Numbered from the stretch's first letter, positions 1 through 9,787 are shown. The stretch is 39,209 nt of DNA from Planctomycetota bacterium (GCA_029259655.1 JAJDET010000026.1:1-39209), one strand, 5' to 3'. Notes: generated from the letters alone by a model not told the origin. Program-made: numbers and translations.

Positions 1-92
1 GGTGGGGGTGGTGGGGGCGGAGGAGGGGGCGCGGGGGTCCCGCGGGGGTAGGGCCGGGGGGGGTCGGGGCCTGTGGGGGGGGGGGGGGGGGG
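1..92. other. G-rich low-complexity window edge with an 18-base G run
   Basis: The first 92 bases are strikingly G-biased on the plus strand and include an uninterrupted run of 18 G at 75-92. The overlapping minus-strand reading frame stays open but becomes an almost pure proline/arginine stretch. The composition changes abruptly to ordinary coding sequence after about position 95. This could be a genuine proline-rich segment, but a sequencing or contig-end artefact (poly-G) fits the abrupt change at least as well. Confidence 0.6.
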
Positions 93-1204
93 CCGGGCTC
101 CGTCTCGGTCGTCGCGACCGGGCGCAGCTCCAGGCCCGCGGCAGCGAGCGCGCCGTCCGCGAGCCGCACGGCGTCGCCGCGGATCCCGCGCAGCGCGATC
201 TCGGGCACCTCGATCACGGGGCCGCCGAGGAGCGCCGTGGCCGTGACTTCGGCGATCGTGAACGCCGGCACGTCGTCCGCGGAGAGCGCGACGTTCGAGA
301 GCTCGAGGGAGACGCGCGTCGCGGGAGCTCTCGGCGTTCCGGCCCTCACGCGGAGGATTCCGTCGAGGCCGAACGCGAGCGTGTCCGCGACCGGCGTGAT
401 GCCGGACGGAGTCAGAAAGGACTCGAGCTCTTCGGGATGGAGTCCGGCGAGCTCGACGGAGAGCCGAGCATCGAGCTCTTCCGAGCTCCCCCCGACGGAG
501 GCCGACAGGTGCAGCGCGTCCAGCGTTCCGGGCGCCGACGCGCGCAGCTCGATGCGCGCGCGTCGGCTGCGCGATCCGACGTCCGACACGCGCAGGCCGG
601 CCTCGAACCTCCGATGCAGAGCCGGAGAGACCGTGCGGTCGAGCAGGTCGACGCGCACTTCCTGCACGCGCAGTGCGGCCAGCTCGAAGGGGAGCTCGAG
701 GTCGAGCGGCGTCGGCGATTCCGCGTCGGGATCGGGGTCGGATCCCGCTTCGGGCTCCCGCGTCTTCAGGGGCTCGCGAGGCTCGCGGCTCGGGCTCCCC
801 GCTCCGCCCCGGGCGAGCGGCGACGAGAAGGTCCCGTCCGCCTCGCGCTCGACGAACAGGTCCAGTCCGTCGATCTCGACGCGCCCGATTCGCGGGCGGC
901 CGGTGAAGAGGGACGAGAAGTCGAGGTGAAGGGCTGCGAATTCGACGTGCAGGGCCTCGCGCTCGTCGCCCTCGGAGTCGGGAGCAGAGAGCGACAGGTG
1001 CCAGAGCTCGAGGTCACCCGTCAGCACCGAGAGGTCGAGCTCGTCGTACTTCGCGACGAGGTCGTTCGATTCGGCCCACGAGGCCAGCGCCGACGGCAAC
1101 GCGAGCGGGACGGCGATGCGCACCACGAGCGCGAGCACGAGCAGGACGATCGCGGTCCGGACGAACCGGCGCCGCCACTTCTTCGGGCGCGGCTCCGAGG
1201 TCAC
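1..1204 (-). CDS. AsmA/DUF748-like membrane-anchored protein, partial (runs off left edge)
   Basis: About 400 codons are visible from a GTG start at 1204-1202, which overlaps the TGA of the upstream lipoprotein gene by four bases (GTGA), so the two are probably translationally coupled. The N-terminus is basic (KKWRRR, residues 8-13) followed by one hydrophobic helix at about 14-38, then a long region of alternating beta-type segments rich in Leu, Val and Glu with phrases such as RIGRVEIDGLDLFVER and LDLELPFELAALRVQEVRV. One N-terminal helix followed by repetitive beta structure is typical of AsmA/DUF748/TamB-type envelope proteins, which are linked to lipid transport between membranes. The family call rests on pattern only. 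The last ~30 codons fall in the G-rich edge and may be unreliable. The C-terminus lies outside the window. Confidence 0.6.
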   Translation of the reverse strand, partial: MTSEPRPKKWRRRFVRTAIVLLVLALVVRIAVPLALPSALASWAESNDLVAKYDELDLSVLTGDLELWHLSLSAPDSEGDEREALHVEFAALHLDFSSLFTGRPRIGRVEIDGLDLFVEREADGTFSSPLARGGAGSPSREPREPLKTREPEAGSDPDPDAESPTPLDLELPFELAALRVQEVRVDLLDRTVSPALHRRFEAGLRVSDVGSRSRRARIELRASAPGTLDALHLSASVGGSSEELDARLSVELAGLHPEELESFLTPSGITPVADTLAFGLDGILRVRAGTPRAPATRVSLELSNVALSADDVPAFTIAEVTATALLGGPVIEVPEIALRGIRGDAVRLADGALAAAGLELRPVATTETEPGPPPPPPQAPTPPGPTPAGPPRPLLRPHHPH

Positions 1205-2655
1205 GGCACTTCCTCTTCGGTCGTCGCGGCTTCGATGGCGGTGGCCAGCGCCTCGCGCCGCTCGCTCGGGGAGGCCAGCGGGTCGTACCCGTCGATCGTG
1301 ATGCCGCGCGTCGCGAGCCAGTCGAGCGCGCGGACGCGCGCGCCGGGGTTCGAGTCCTCGAGGAACACGCGGTTCTCTTGCAGGAGCCAGGTCTCGAACC
1401 CGTCCAGCCCGTCCGAGTGCGCGACGATCTCCTGGACCAGCCCCGGAGTGCGCCCCACCGCGCCGGCGTGTCGCAGGAGGATCCCGGCGAGCTCCGGTGG
1501 GAGCGGCGGGTTCGACACCTGGAGCCGTGAGAGGAGCAGGTACGCCTCGCGCTCGAGCAGCCAACCTGTCTCCGCCTTGCTGCCCCCCCAGGCATCTCCC
1601 AGCGCCTCGCGGATCGAGGTCGCGAGCCCGGAGAGCAAGACCTCTTCGCCCGCGAGCGCGAGGTCCTCGGCGAGGGGCGCGCCGGTCTTCGTGGCCAGGA
1701 AGAACAGCGCGGAGCGGCGGAGGCGCGGAACTTCCAGCGCGCGCAGGGCGCTCGCCGTCGTGTGCCGCGAAGCCCAGTCCTCGGCCGGAGTGTCCGACGC
1801 CTCGGCCGCGGCGGCATCGAGCTGGGCGAGACACAGCGCGAGCGCGTCCTCGTGGCGTGGTCCCTCGCCGGGGAGGACCTCGATCACGACCGCGAAGGCC
1901 CCGGTCGCCTCGCCGAACGGGGAGTGGAAGAAGAGGACGAGCGGCGTCGGACCCGGGCGGTCCTCGAGGCAGATCATCTCGCGATGAAGGATCTCGCCTT
2001 CGGGGACGGGGGCGTCCTCCTCGTCGGTCCGTGCATTCGCGGCGCGCGGCGCCGCGAGGTCCTCGACGATCAGTACGAGGGAAGGCGCTCCCTCGTCTTC
2101 GTGCGAGACGTGGAGCTCGAGCTTCTTCAGGATCTTGCCCAGGTCCGGGACTTCGATCGTCTCACGACCGGACGCGCGGAAGGCGGCGGTCACTCCGACC
2201 GGCAGCGCTCCGTCGGCCCGCACGAGCTCCAGGGATCGACCGAGCTCACCGCTCTCGAGCCGCCGCAGGATGTCCCGCGCCGACTCGCCGGTGCCGACTC
2301 GCGCGCCGCGGGCGAGCACGGCCGAGGCGAGCACCGGTTGGCCTCCGCGCGCGGCCCCGATCAGTCGCGTGCGGGCGGCGAGGGGCTCGAGCTCTGCGCG
2401 GAGCGGCATCGACTCGAGATAGACGACGCGGCAGCCGACCAGCAACGCGGAGGCGCCTTCCGCGACCGGCTCGTGGGAGCTCGGACCGGACAGGGGAGAC
2501 CCCATGTAATGGTGGACCTCGACCTGAATCGCCGGAGCCACGAGCGGCGGCGGTGCGGGCGTGGCGCGGCATCCGGCGGCGACGACCAGCGCTGAGAGGA
2601 CCGCCAGGACCGTCAGGAGGGGGAGCTCGAGCGGGGTTCTCTGGAGGTGCGTCAT
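1201..2655 (-). CDS. Putative lipoprotein of unknown function, 484 aa
   Basis: The N-terminus has a hydrophobic signal (about residues 10-27) ending in a lipobox-like VVAAGC with the lipidated cysteine at about residue 29, followed by a Pro/Ala-rich linker, so it is predicted to be anchored in the envelope. The middle (about 50-200) has a beta-rich character with a repeated VGxRVV/LIVEDL pattern; the C-terminal half (about 290-480) is helical and rich in Leu, Ala and Glu. No catalytic motif or named family is recognised. It is the first gene of a two-gene minus-strand unit with the AsmA-like gene. The divergent S41 peptidase gene starts 121 bases away, so promoters for both directions probably lie in 2656-2776. 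Confidence 0.75.
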   Translation of the reverse strand: MTHLQRTPLELPLLTVLAVLSALVVAAGCRATPAPPPLVAPAIQVEVHHYMGSPLSGPSSHEPVAEGASALLVGCRVVYLESMPLRAELEPLAARTRLIGAARGGQPVLASAVLARGARVGTGESARDILRRLESGELGRSLELVRADGALPVGVTAAFRASGRETIEVPDLGKILKKLELHVSHEDEGAPSLVLIVEDLAAPRAANARTDEEDAPVPEGEILHREMICLEDRPGPTPLVLFFHSPFGEATGAFAVVIEVLPGEGPRHEDALALCLAQLDAAAAEASDTPAEDWASRHTTASALRALEVPRLRRSALFFLATKTGAPLAEDLALAGEEVLLSGLATSIREALGDAWGGSKAETGWLLEREAYLLLSRLQVSNPPLPPELAGILLRHAGAVGRTPGLVQEIVAHSDGLDGFETWLLQENRVFLEDSNPGARVRALDWLATRGITIDGYDPLASPSERREALATAIEAATTEEEVP

Positions 2656-2776
2656 GTCGTCCGCACGCGGCGGGGCCGCACATCAGACCATCCCCCGGGC
2701 AGTCTGTGAAGGCGGCGGGCCCGTTGACGCTCCGCGGCACGCGTGTGGTGAAATGAGCGCCGCCTCGACGTTCGCG

Positions 2777-4546
2777 ATGAAGACCTCACTCGTTCTCGTG
2801 GCGGCGCTCGCCGCCTCTCTCGACGCGCACGCAGGGGACCGGCTCATCCCCGCCGGTTCCATCAACTCGGTCCTCGCGTATTCCCCGCTCGCGGTCGTGA
2901 TCGAGGATCATCCGGCCGTCCGCGCCCAGGCGCGCGGCATCCGCGACCAGTTCTTCCGGGGCGCGGAGATCCTGACCGGGGAGGAGGCCCTGGACCGCGA
3001 GCTCTCCGGCTTCAACCTGATCGTCTACGGAACGCCCGACGGGAACGCGTGGCTCCGCGCGCACGCGGCCTCGCTGCCGTTCGCCTTCGACGGGGCCGGG
3101 CTGACGCTCCAGGAGGAGCGCTACGAGGGCGAGCACCTGCGCGCCATCTGCGCCGTGCGCAACCCCGAAAACCCGGAGCGTCGCGCGGTCGTCTACGTCG
3201 CGCGCCGTGCGGAGGACATCTCGGGCATCAACAACGTCTTCCACGGCCCGACCGAGTGGCTCGTGGCGGACGGTCGCTCGACGCTCGCGCAGGGCGACTG
3301 GGTCGTCACGGGTCCCGTCTCGGTCGCGGCGATGGAGCGGGATCTCGAGTACGTCGTCGCGTGCATCCAGGACGTGCATCCGGCCGCGGTCGAGGGCCTC
3401 CCACGCGCCGTCCGGGCGGCGGTCGAGCGAGCCCGTGCGGAGATCGCGGAGCCGTTGAGCCGGGAGGAGCTCTGGCACGTCCTGAACCGCGTGCTGGTCT
3501 CGCTGCGCGATGCCCACACGAGCCTCGCGCGCAAGAGCTCGGCCGAGGGCGTCGACCTCCCCGTTCGCTGGCTGCAGGACGGGATCGTCGTGCGCGCGAA
3601 CACGGACGTCCTGTTGCGTGGGGATCGCGTCCTTCGAATCGGCGGACGCTCCGAAGAAGAGCTCCTCGTCGCACTGTCCGAGATCGTCCCCGCAGAGACG
3701 CCGCTGTGGGTCCGGAGAGTCGCGGAGCGCGTGTTGCCCGACGCCGCCCTGCTGCGATCGCTCGAACTGCTCGACGACGAGGGGCTCTCGATCGTCGTCG
3801 AACGCGGTGGGCAGGAGGTCGAGGTCCTGCTCCCGCTCGGGACACCTCCTCGACCGGAGGAACGCCTCGCCTGGGTCCGGTACTCGATCGACGAGGAGGC
3901 TTCCCTGGGCGTCTTCACGCTCGACGCCTGCCGGAACGACGAGACTTACCGCTCTCGCCTGCGCGCCTTCTTCGAGGCCGTGCACGAGAAGGGAATCGAG
4001 CGGATCGCCGTGGACGTTCGAGCGAACGGCGGCGGCAACTCGTCGGTCGTGGACGAGTTCCTGCGCTACCTCGACGTGGACGAGTACCGGAGCTACTCCG
4101 GGGACGTGCGCGTCTCCGAGGAGTCCGTCGCGCAGCGCGGGTCGGACGGTCTCGACCACGGCTACCACGAGCTCAGGAACGCGCCGCGCGTGAACCCGCG
4201 GGTGGAGGACCTTCCGGCCTTCGCGGGCGAGCTCTTCGTCCTCACCTCCCCCGGCACCTTCAGCAGCGGCAACTGGTTCGCCGTTATCTTCCACGACAAC
4301 GCGCTGGGGGAGGTCCTCGGCGAGCCGACCGGCAACGCGCCGTCCTGCTACGGCGACGTCCTCACGCTCACCCTCCCCGAGACGGCGTTCACCGCCACGA
4401 TGTCCTACAAGAAGTGGCTGCGTCCGGATCCGGAGCTGGACCCGGTCGCGTCGCTCGAGCCGAACCGGTGGATCCCGCTCACGCGCGAGGACCTGATCGC
4501 GGGCAGGGATCCCGTGCTCGAGTACCTGCGCGACTCGACCGACTGA
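2777..4546 (+). CDS. Secreted peptidase, S41 (C-terminal processing/IRBP-like) family
   Basis: I chose the ATG at 2777 because it yields a clean Sec signal peptide, MKTSLVLVAALAASLDAHA, cut before GDRL; the open frame extends further upstream but without coding character. The mature part shows the S41 core: a helical N-terminal domain (about residues 180-250), then DVRANGGGNSSVVDEF (about 415-430) and LTSPGTFSSGNWFAV (about 490-504), whose Ser in TFSSGN (about 496) aligns with the S41 nucleophile. SYKKW (about 542-546) follows. At 589 aa it is longer than simple Ctp proteases and lacks an obvious PDZ domain. It probably acts in the periplasm on peptides or misfolded proteins; the substrate is unknown. 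The general base assignment is uncertain without an alignment. Confidence 0.85.
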   Translation: MKTSLVLVAALAASLDAHAGDRLIPAGSINSVLAYSPLAVVIEDHPAVRAQARGIRDQFFRGAEILTGEEALDRELSGFNLIVYGTPDGNAWLRAHAASLPFAFDGAGLTLQEERYEGEHLRAICAVRNPENPERRAVVYVARRAEDISGINNVFHGPTEWLVADGRSTLAQGDWVVTGPVSVAAMERDLEYVVACIQDVHPAAVEGLPRAVRAAVERARAEIAEPLSREELWHVLNRVLVSLRDAHTSLARKSSAEGVDLPVRWLQDGIVVRANTDVLLRGDRVLRIGGRSEEELLVALSEIVPAETPLWVRRVAERVLPDAALLRSLELLDDEGLSIVVERGGQEVEVLLPLGTPPRPEERLAWVRYSIDEEASLGVFTLDACRNDETYRSRLRAFFEAVHEKGIERIAVDVRANGGGNSSVVDEFLRYLDVDEYRSYSGDVRVSEESVAQRGSDGLDHGYHELRNAPRVNPRVEDLPAFAGELFVLTSPGTFSSGNWFAVIFHDNALGEVLGEPTGNAPSCYGDVLTLTLPETAFTATMSYKKWLRPDPELDPVASLEPNRWIPLTREDLIAGRDPVLEYLRDSTD

Positions 4547-4621
4547 CGATCGCGGAGATTGCGACCGACGCGGGAGAGTAGGATAGTCGCGTGGGAGCGA
4601 ACGAGACAAGGAGAGGTTTGC

Positions 4622-4972
4622 ATGTCGGGCAACCAGAGCTGCGCGTTGATCGTCGGGATCCTGAGCCTGGGCTGGATGGGCGCTTCCCAGAGACACGGCG
4701 ACTTCGTGGCCGGTCTCGTCGGAGCAGCGTTGGGGATCCTTGGGCTCTACGCCGCCTTTCGTATCTGGCAGGCGCGGGCCACGTCCTGGTGGACCTACGT
4801 CATCTGAGCCTGGGCCGTGTTCATCGGACACGTCGTCGTGGACCTGCGCGTGGAGTCGGAGGTCCGGAAGGTGGCTCTGGGCGCGCTCGCCGTCGGTGCG
4901 CTCCTCTACGGGTTCGGCAGGATCGTGCGCCGCGCGCTGCCCACCGAGCCGTTCGAGCCCGGGCTCGGCTGA
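4622..4972 (+). pseudogene. Small membrane protein interrupted by an in-frame TGA
   Basis: An ATG at 4622 is preceded by a good Shine-Dalgarno sequence, AAGGAG. It opens a 61-aa reading frame with two hydrophobic stretches that stops at TGA 4805-4807. The same frame continues without another stop to TGA 4970-4972 and keeps coding character (hydrophobic ALAVGALLYGFGRIV, then a charged tail RRALPTEPFEPGLG). The TGA lies inside what would be a single transmembrane helix: WWTYVI before it and AWAVFIGHVVV after it. Restoring one residue there (for example TGG, Trp) would give a protein of about 116 aa with four membrane segments. A nonsense mutation, a sequencing error or UGA readthrough are all possible; a GTG at 4817 could alternatively start a separate 51-aa product. 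Confidence 0.6.
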
Positions 4973-5047
4973 ACCGAAACGGAACCCGCCGGCAACCGAG
5001 CGTCTCTCCGGCCGTCGGCTAGACTGGGGCGCAAGGAGCTTCCGGAC

Positions 5048-6427
5048 ATGAGTCGATCGCGTCGTTTCTTCCTCAAGAGCGCCGCCGCCTTCGGAGCGGG
5101 GGCCGTCGGGCTCAGACGAGCCGTCACTCGACCCGCCCGCGCGCTGCGCCGCGCCACGGGAGAGTTCGGGCGACTGCTTCCCGACCCGTCGGGCGTCCTC
5201 GACCTCCCCGACCGGTTCTCCTACACGTTGTTCTCGCGCTACGGCGAGACGATGGACGACGGGCTGATCGTCCCCGCGGCGCACGACGGGATGGCGGCGT
5301 TTCCGGGAGAGGACGGCAAGACCGTGCTCGTCCGCAACCACGAGCTGATCCTCGACGGGGGCCCCTTCGGTCCCGACAACGCGCTCCTCTCGAAGGTGGA
5401 TCCGGCGAAGGTCTTCGACCGCGGGTACGGCAGGACGCCGAGCGCGGGCGGGACGACGACGCTCGTGTTCGACACGCGCACGCAGGAGCTCGAGCGGCAC
5501 TTCCTCTCCCTCGTGGGCACGACCCGCAACTGCGCGGGCGGACCCACACCCTGGGGGTCGTGGGTGACCTGCGAGGAATACCCGAAGCTCGCCGACCAGC
5601 AGCACGAGCGAGACCACGGCTGGTGCTTCGAGGTCCCGTCCTCCGCTACCGGTCCCGTCGATCCGGTTCCGCTGACCGCGATGGGACGCTTCAACCACGA
5701 GGCCTTCGCCGTCGACGAACCCTCCGGCGTCGTCTACATGACCGAGGACGAGCCCGACAGCCTCCTCTACCGGTTCGTGCCCGACGTACCGGGCGAGCTG
5801 GCGCAGGGCGGCCAGCTCCAGGCGCTTCGGGTCCGGGACGCGTCGAGCCTCGACACCCGCAACCGGCACGATTACACGCGGGTTCCCGAGGGCGAACCGA
5901 TGGAGGTCAGCTGGATCGACCTCGACGACGTGGAGTCGCGAGAGGGGAACCTGCGCTACCGCGGTTTCCTCGCCGGTGCGGCGCGCTTCTCGCGCGGCGA
6001 GGGGATGTGGGCCGGCGCCGGCGAGATCTTCTTCGCCGCGACGGACGGAGGGGCGGCGCGCGCCGGACAGATCTGGCGCTACGAGCCCAGTCGCGACGAG
6101 GGGACGCGCGGCGAACGCAAGAGCCGGGCGACCCTCACGCTCTTCGCCGAGTCCCCGCACCGACGCATGATCGACATGTGCGACAACCTGACCGTCTCAC
6201 CCTGGGGAGACCTGGTCCTGTGCGAGGACGGCGGCGGCGACAACTTTCTCGTGGGCGTCACGCGCAAGGGCGACATCTATCCCCTGGCGCGCAACGCGAG
6301 GGTCGACGAGCAGGGCAACTCCAGGGAGCTCGCCGGAGCGTGCTTCTCGCCCGACGGGTCGACGCTCTTCTGCAACCTCCAGGGTTCGAGCGTCACGGTG
6401 GCGATCACCGGGCCCTGGCCCACCTGA
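5048..6427 (+). CDS. PhoX-like (DUF839) protein with Tat signal
   Basis: The product is 459 aa. Its N-terminus carries a twin-arginine signal, SRRFFLKSAAAFGAGAVG (residues 4-21), so it is expected to be folded in the cytoplasm and exported with cofactors. The rest matches the DUF839/PhoX beta-propeller: VRNHELI (about 97-103), GGTTTLVF (about 136-143), NCAGGPTPWGSWVTCEE (about 160-176), GRFNHEAFAVDE (about 211-222), VYMTEDEPDSLLYRF (about 229-243) and, near the end, DNLTVSPWGDLVLCEDGGG. Characterised PhoX enzymes are calcium/iron alkaline phosphatases used to obtain phosphate, but many DUF839 relatives are uncharacterised, so activity is not certain. The start has an AAGGAG ribosome-binding site. 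It follows the interrupted small membrane gene by 75 bases. Confidence 0.9.
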   Translation: MSRSRRFFLKSAAAFGAGAVGLRRAVTRPARALRRATGEFGRLLPDPSGVLDLPDRFSYTLFSRYGETMDDGLIVPAAHDGMAAFPGEDGKTVLVRNHELILDGGPFGPDNALLSKVDPAKVFDRGYGRTPSAGGTTTLVFDTRTQELERHFLSLVGTTRNCAGGPTPWGSWVTCEEYPKLADQQHERDHGWCFEVPSSATGPVDPVPLTAMGRFNHEAFAVDEPSGVVYMTEDEPDSLLYRFVPDVPGELAQGGQLQALRVRDASSLDTRNRHDYTRVPEGEPMEVSWIDLDDVESREGNLRYRGFLAGAARFSRGEGMWAGAGEIFFAATDGGAARAGQIWRYEPSRDEGTRGERKSRATLTLFAESPHRRMIDMCDNLTVSPWGDLVLCEDGGGDNFLVGVTRKGDIYPLARNARVDEQGNSRELAGACFSPDGSTLFCNLQGSSVTVAITGPWPT

Positions 6428-6489
6428 GATCCCACTCGAGGACGGGCTGAGCTGGACGCGGCCTCCGGGCGTTTGATACAGCCTCCCGC

Positions 6490-7878
<1,389 letters not shown>

Positions 7879-7899
7879 GCCGAGCTTGTCGGTCGAGAG

Positions 7900-8529
7900 T
7901 CAGTCCCGACGCGCTCGCGCGTACTCGTGTGGGCGCTCTGTCCCTCCGGGCTCTTCGCCGAAGGAGACGAGGAGATGGTCGGTCTCCCAGGAGTCGTCCC
8001 CGCTCGCGTTGCCCGGTGCCGCGTAGAGGAAGAGGCTCAACCTGTTCCCCCAACCGCATTCGGCAAGCGGTCCCTCGGTCGGCTGGACCTCGAGGAGCAG
8101 CCAGGCGACTCCGCCGATGTCGGAGCCATCGGAACTCCGAACGTCTTCGGCGAGGTATGCCCGCGCGGAGCTTCCATCCACGGAGACCTCCCCCGTCGCC
8201 AGGACGTCGAAGGTCCAGTCCTTCCAGGGTCCTTTCGACGGGCGATAGTCGGTGCGTGCGCCGGAGGGTGGATCACCGAGCTCGTTCCGGGCCATTCGGT
8301 CGCGAAAGTCCTCCGACGTGAACCAGCGATCCATCCGGATCTCGAGCGTCTCGAGCGGAGTGTTGCAGTCCTCGACACCGTGCGGGTTTCGGCCGAGGAG
8401 CGCCATGTTCCACGCACCCTCGACCCGGTCGGAGCGCGTCCCGTACCACAGGCGCTCTCGCTCGCCGCACCCGGCGAGCAAGGTGCAGCAGGCGACCCCG
8501 AGCAGGAGCACTCTCACGTGGGTGACCAT
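7900..8529 (-). CDS. Putative lipoprotein of unknown function, 209 aa
   Basis: The ATG at 8529 is favoured over the upstream GTG at 8628 because it starts a lipoprotein signal, MVTHVRVLLLGVACCTLLAGC, with the lipobox LLAGC at about residues 17-21. The mature part has no recognised domain; visible features are MDRWFTSEDFRDRMARNE, a phrase PWKDWTFDVLATGEVSVDG, and a C-terminal part with SLFLYAAPGN and DHLLVSFGEEPGG. It ends 22 bases from the convergent end of the protease gene. The frame stays open upstream of the start into coding-like sequence (see the fragment at 8530-8684), so a longer or fused original protein cannot be excluded. Confidence 0.65.
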   Translation of the reverse strand: MVTHVRVLLLGVACCTLLAGCGERERLWYGTRSDRVEGAWNMALLGRNPHGVEDCNTPLETLEIRMDRWFTSEDFRDRMARNELGDPPSGARTDYRPSKGPWKDWTFDVLATGEVSVDGSSARAYLAEDVRSSDGSDIGGVAWLLLEVQPTEGPLAECGWGNRLSLFLYAAPGNASGDDSWETDHLLVSFGEEPGGTERPHEYARARRD

Positions 8530-8684
8530 GGAGCCTCTCCAGCGTCCGTCGCGCCGAGAGAAGACGAGGTGCTGGTGCGGTAGGCCGTCGAACACCTCGA
8601 GGAAGACGAAGCCGTCGGCGCCCCGCACGCCACGAGGACCGGGAGCAGGAGGAGAACGCCCGTTCGCCGGATGCTAGGTTCCAT
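8530..8684 (-). pseudogene. Frameshifted lipoprotein N-terminus or gene remnant
   Basis: An ATG at 8684 starts a classic lipoprotein leader, MEPSIRRTGVLLLLPVLVAC, but that frame then turns into Ser/Thr-rich noise. From about 8625 the neighbouring frame instead reads DGFVFLEVFDGLPHQHLVF with the high G/C third positions of real genes here, and is continuous with the downstream lipoprotein frame. Adding one base in the GGGGC run near 8623-8627 would join leader and body. This suggests a single-base deletion (natural or a sequencing error) in a short lipoprotein gene, or the 5' relic of a gene that was fused to its neighbour. Confidence 0.4.
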
Positions 8685-8707
8685 GGCGATAACCGAGCCT
8701 ATCGTCC

Positions 8708-9019
8708 ATGCAACCCGAGAACGCCGACAATCCGCGCGAGCGCTGGCACGTCTACCTCGTGCGCTGCAGCGCCGGGACGCTGTACACCGGGATCGCGACT
8801 GACGTCGAGCGGCGTTTCGTCGAGCACGGGGAGGGGCGCGGCGCGAAGTACTTGCGCGGGCGCGGGCCGCTCGAGCTGGTCCTGTCGCACGAGGTCGGTG
8901 AACGGGGCCACGCGCTCAAGGTCGAGCGGCGCATCAAGTCGCTCTCGCGCGGGGACAAGGACGCCCTCGTCCTCGATCGGAACCTGCTCGATCGGATCGT
9001 CGGCGAGGCGAGCGCCTGA
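8708..9019 (+). CDS. GIY-YIG nuclease superfamily protein (YhbQ/UPF0213-like)
   Basis: This 103-aa protein is essentially a single GIY-YIG domain. The signature is spread over WHVYLVRCSAGTLYTGIATD (residues 13-32), with VYLV and LYTGI replacing the two GIY/YIG strands. The catalytic-type arginine lies in VERRF just after it, and the conserved glutamate in LKVERRIKSLSR (about 67-78). Stand-alone proteins of this size are common in bacteria and are presumed DNA-repair or recombination nucleases, although the role of most is not established. It is the first gene of a plus-strand run and diverges from the lipoprotein genes on the left. Confidence 0.9.
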   Translation: MQPENADNPRERWHVYLVRCSAGTLYTGIATDVERRFVEHGEGRGAKYLRGRGPLELVLSHEVGERGHALKVERRIKSLSRGDKDALVLDRNLLDRIVGEASA

Positions 9020-9063
9020 CGTTCGACGCGGCGCCGGCTCACGGGCATACTCGAGGCCTGAGG

Positions 9064-9354
9064 ATGTCTCCAATGCGAGCGATCTGGTCCGACGAGGTGA
9101 TTGCCGAGAGCGACGACACGGTCGTCGTCGACGGGAACCACTACTTCCCCGCCGATGCGCTCCGCGCGGAGTGCTTCCAGGACAGCGAGACGCACACGAC
9201 CTGCGGCTGGAAGGGCGTCGCCAGCTACAAGCACGTCGTCGTGGGCGAGGCGGTCAACCGGGACGCGGCCTGGTTCTATCCCGACCCCAAGTCCGCCGCG
9301 CAGGAGCTCGCGGGCCGCTTCGCCTTCTGGAAGGGCGTCGAGGTCGTCGAGTAG
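9064..9354 (+). CDS. DUF427 family protein
   Basis: The 96-aa product matches the DUF427 fold throughout: RAIWSDEVIAESDDTVVVDG, a short NHYFPADAL segment, then the conserved THTTCGWKGVASY (about 46-58) and, near the end, AAWFYPDPKSAA and FAFWKGVEVVE. The family is small, soluble and widely distributed; its biochemical role is not established as far as I know. Two ATGs are possible, at 9064 and 9073. The GAGG at 9060-9063 would be a properly spaced ribosome-binding site only for 9073, so the protein may begin at MRAIWSDE. It is followed after seven bases by the MaoC-like gene. Confidence 0.88.
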   Translation: MSPMRAIWSDEVIAESDDTVVVDGNHYFPADALRAECFQDSETHTTCGWKGVASYKHVVVGEAVNRDAAWFYPDPKSAAQELAGRFAFWKGVEVVE

Positions 9355-9361
9355 CGCTCCG

Positions 9362-9787
9362 ATGGTCGCTCGACCGCACGACAGGTTCTCCCGCAGTGTG
9401 ACCCTCACCGAGGCCGACGTCGCGGAGTTCGCCAGCCGGAGCGGCGACGAGAACCCGCTGCACCACGACCTCCGGCGCGCAAGGGCCAGCCGCTACGGGG
9501 GACTCATCGCCAGCGGACCGCAGACGAGCTCGCTCCTGATGGGGCTCTGCGCCTCGCACTTCTCGCGCGGAGCGGAGATGGTGGGGCTCGAGTTCACCTT
9601 CCGTTTCCGGTCCGCCGTGAAGGCCGGCGAACGCGTGGAGCTGGAGTGGCTCGTCGCCGCTGTCCGCGAGACCTCACGGCACGGCACGCACATCGTCGAT
9701 CTGTACGGTCGCATGCGGACGGAGTCGGGGACGACGGCGGTCGGCGCGAAGGGTCGCGTCCTCGTGGTGGAGCGTCCGGCGGAGTGA
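9362..9787 (+). CDS. MaoC-like (R)-specific hydratase domain protein
   Basis: The start at ATG 9362 gives a 141-aa single-domain protein beginning MVARPHDRFSR. The hydratase-2 motif is intact: DVAEFASRSGDENPLHHD (about 19-36), with the Asp and His of the GDxNPxH pattern that activate water across a double bond in (R)-specific enoyl-CoA hydratases. This is followed by RYGGLIASGPQT, typical of the dimer-forming hot-dog fold, and by an FTFRFRSAVKAGERVELEW strand region. Substrate is unknown; enoyl-CoA or a related thioester is expected from the family. Its TGA overlaps the GTG of the next gene by four bases. Confidence 0.87.
   Translation: MVARPHDRFSRSVTLTEADVAEFASRSGDENPLHHDLRRARASRYGGLIASGPQTSSLLMGLCASHFSRGAEMVGLEFTFRFRSAVKAGERVELEWLVAAVRETSRHGTHIVDLYGRMRTESGTTAVGAKGRVLVVERPAE

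Noticed and set aside
2..1987. Long plus-strand open frame over the left edge
   Set aside because: Overlaps the AsmA-like and lipoprotein genes; sequence is Arg/Gly-rich shadow coding, whereas the minus-strand frames have signal peptides and domain-like features.
4805..4807. Selenocysteine at the in-frame TGA
   Set aside because: The TGA lies inside a hydrophobic helix with Trp as the natural residue, the protein is not redox-like and no obvious selenocysteine-insertion hairpin follows directly.
2786..6160. 1124-codon open frame on the minus strand
   Set aside because: It lies opposite the S41 and PhoX-like genes, is rich in Arg, Glu, Val and His without any domain, and has the composition expected of the antisense of GC-rich genes.
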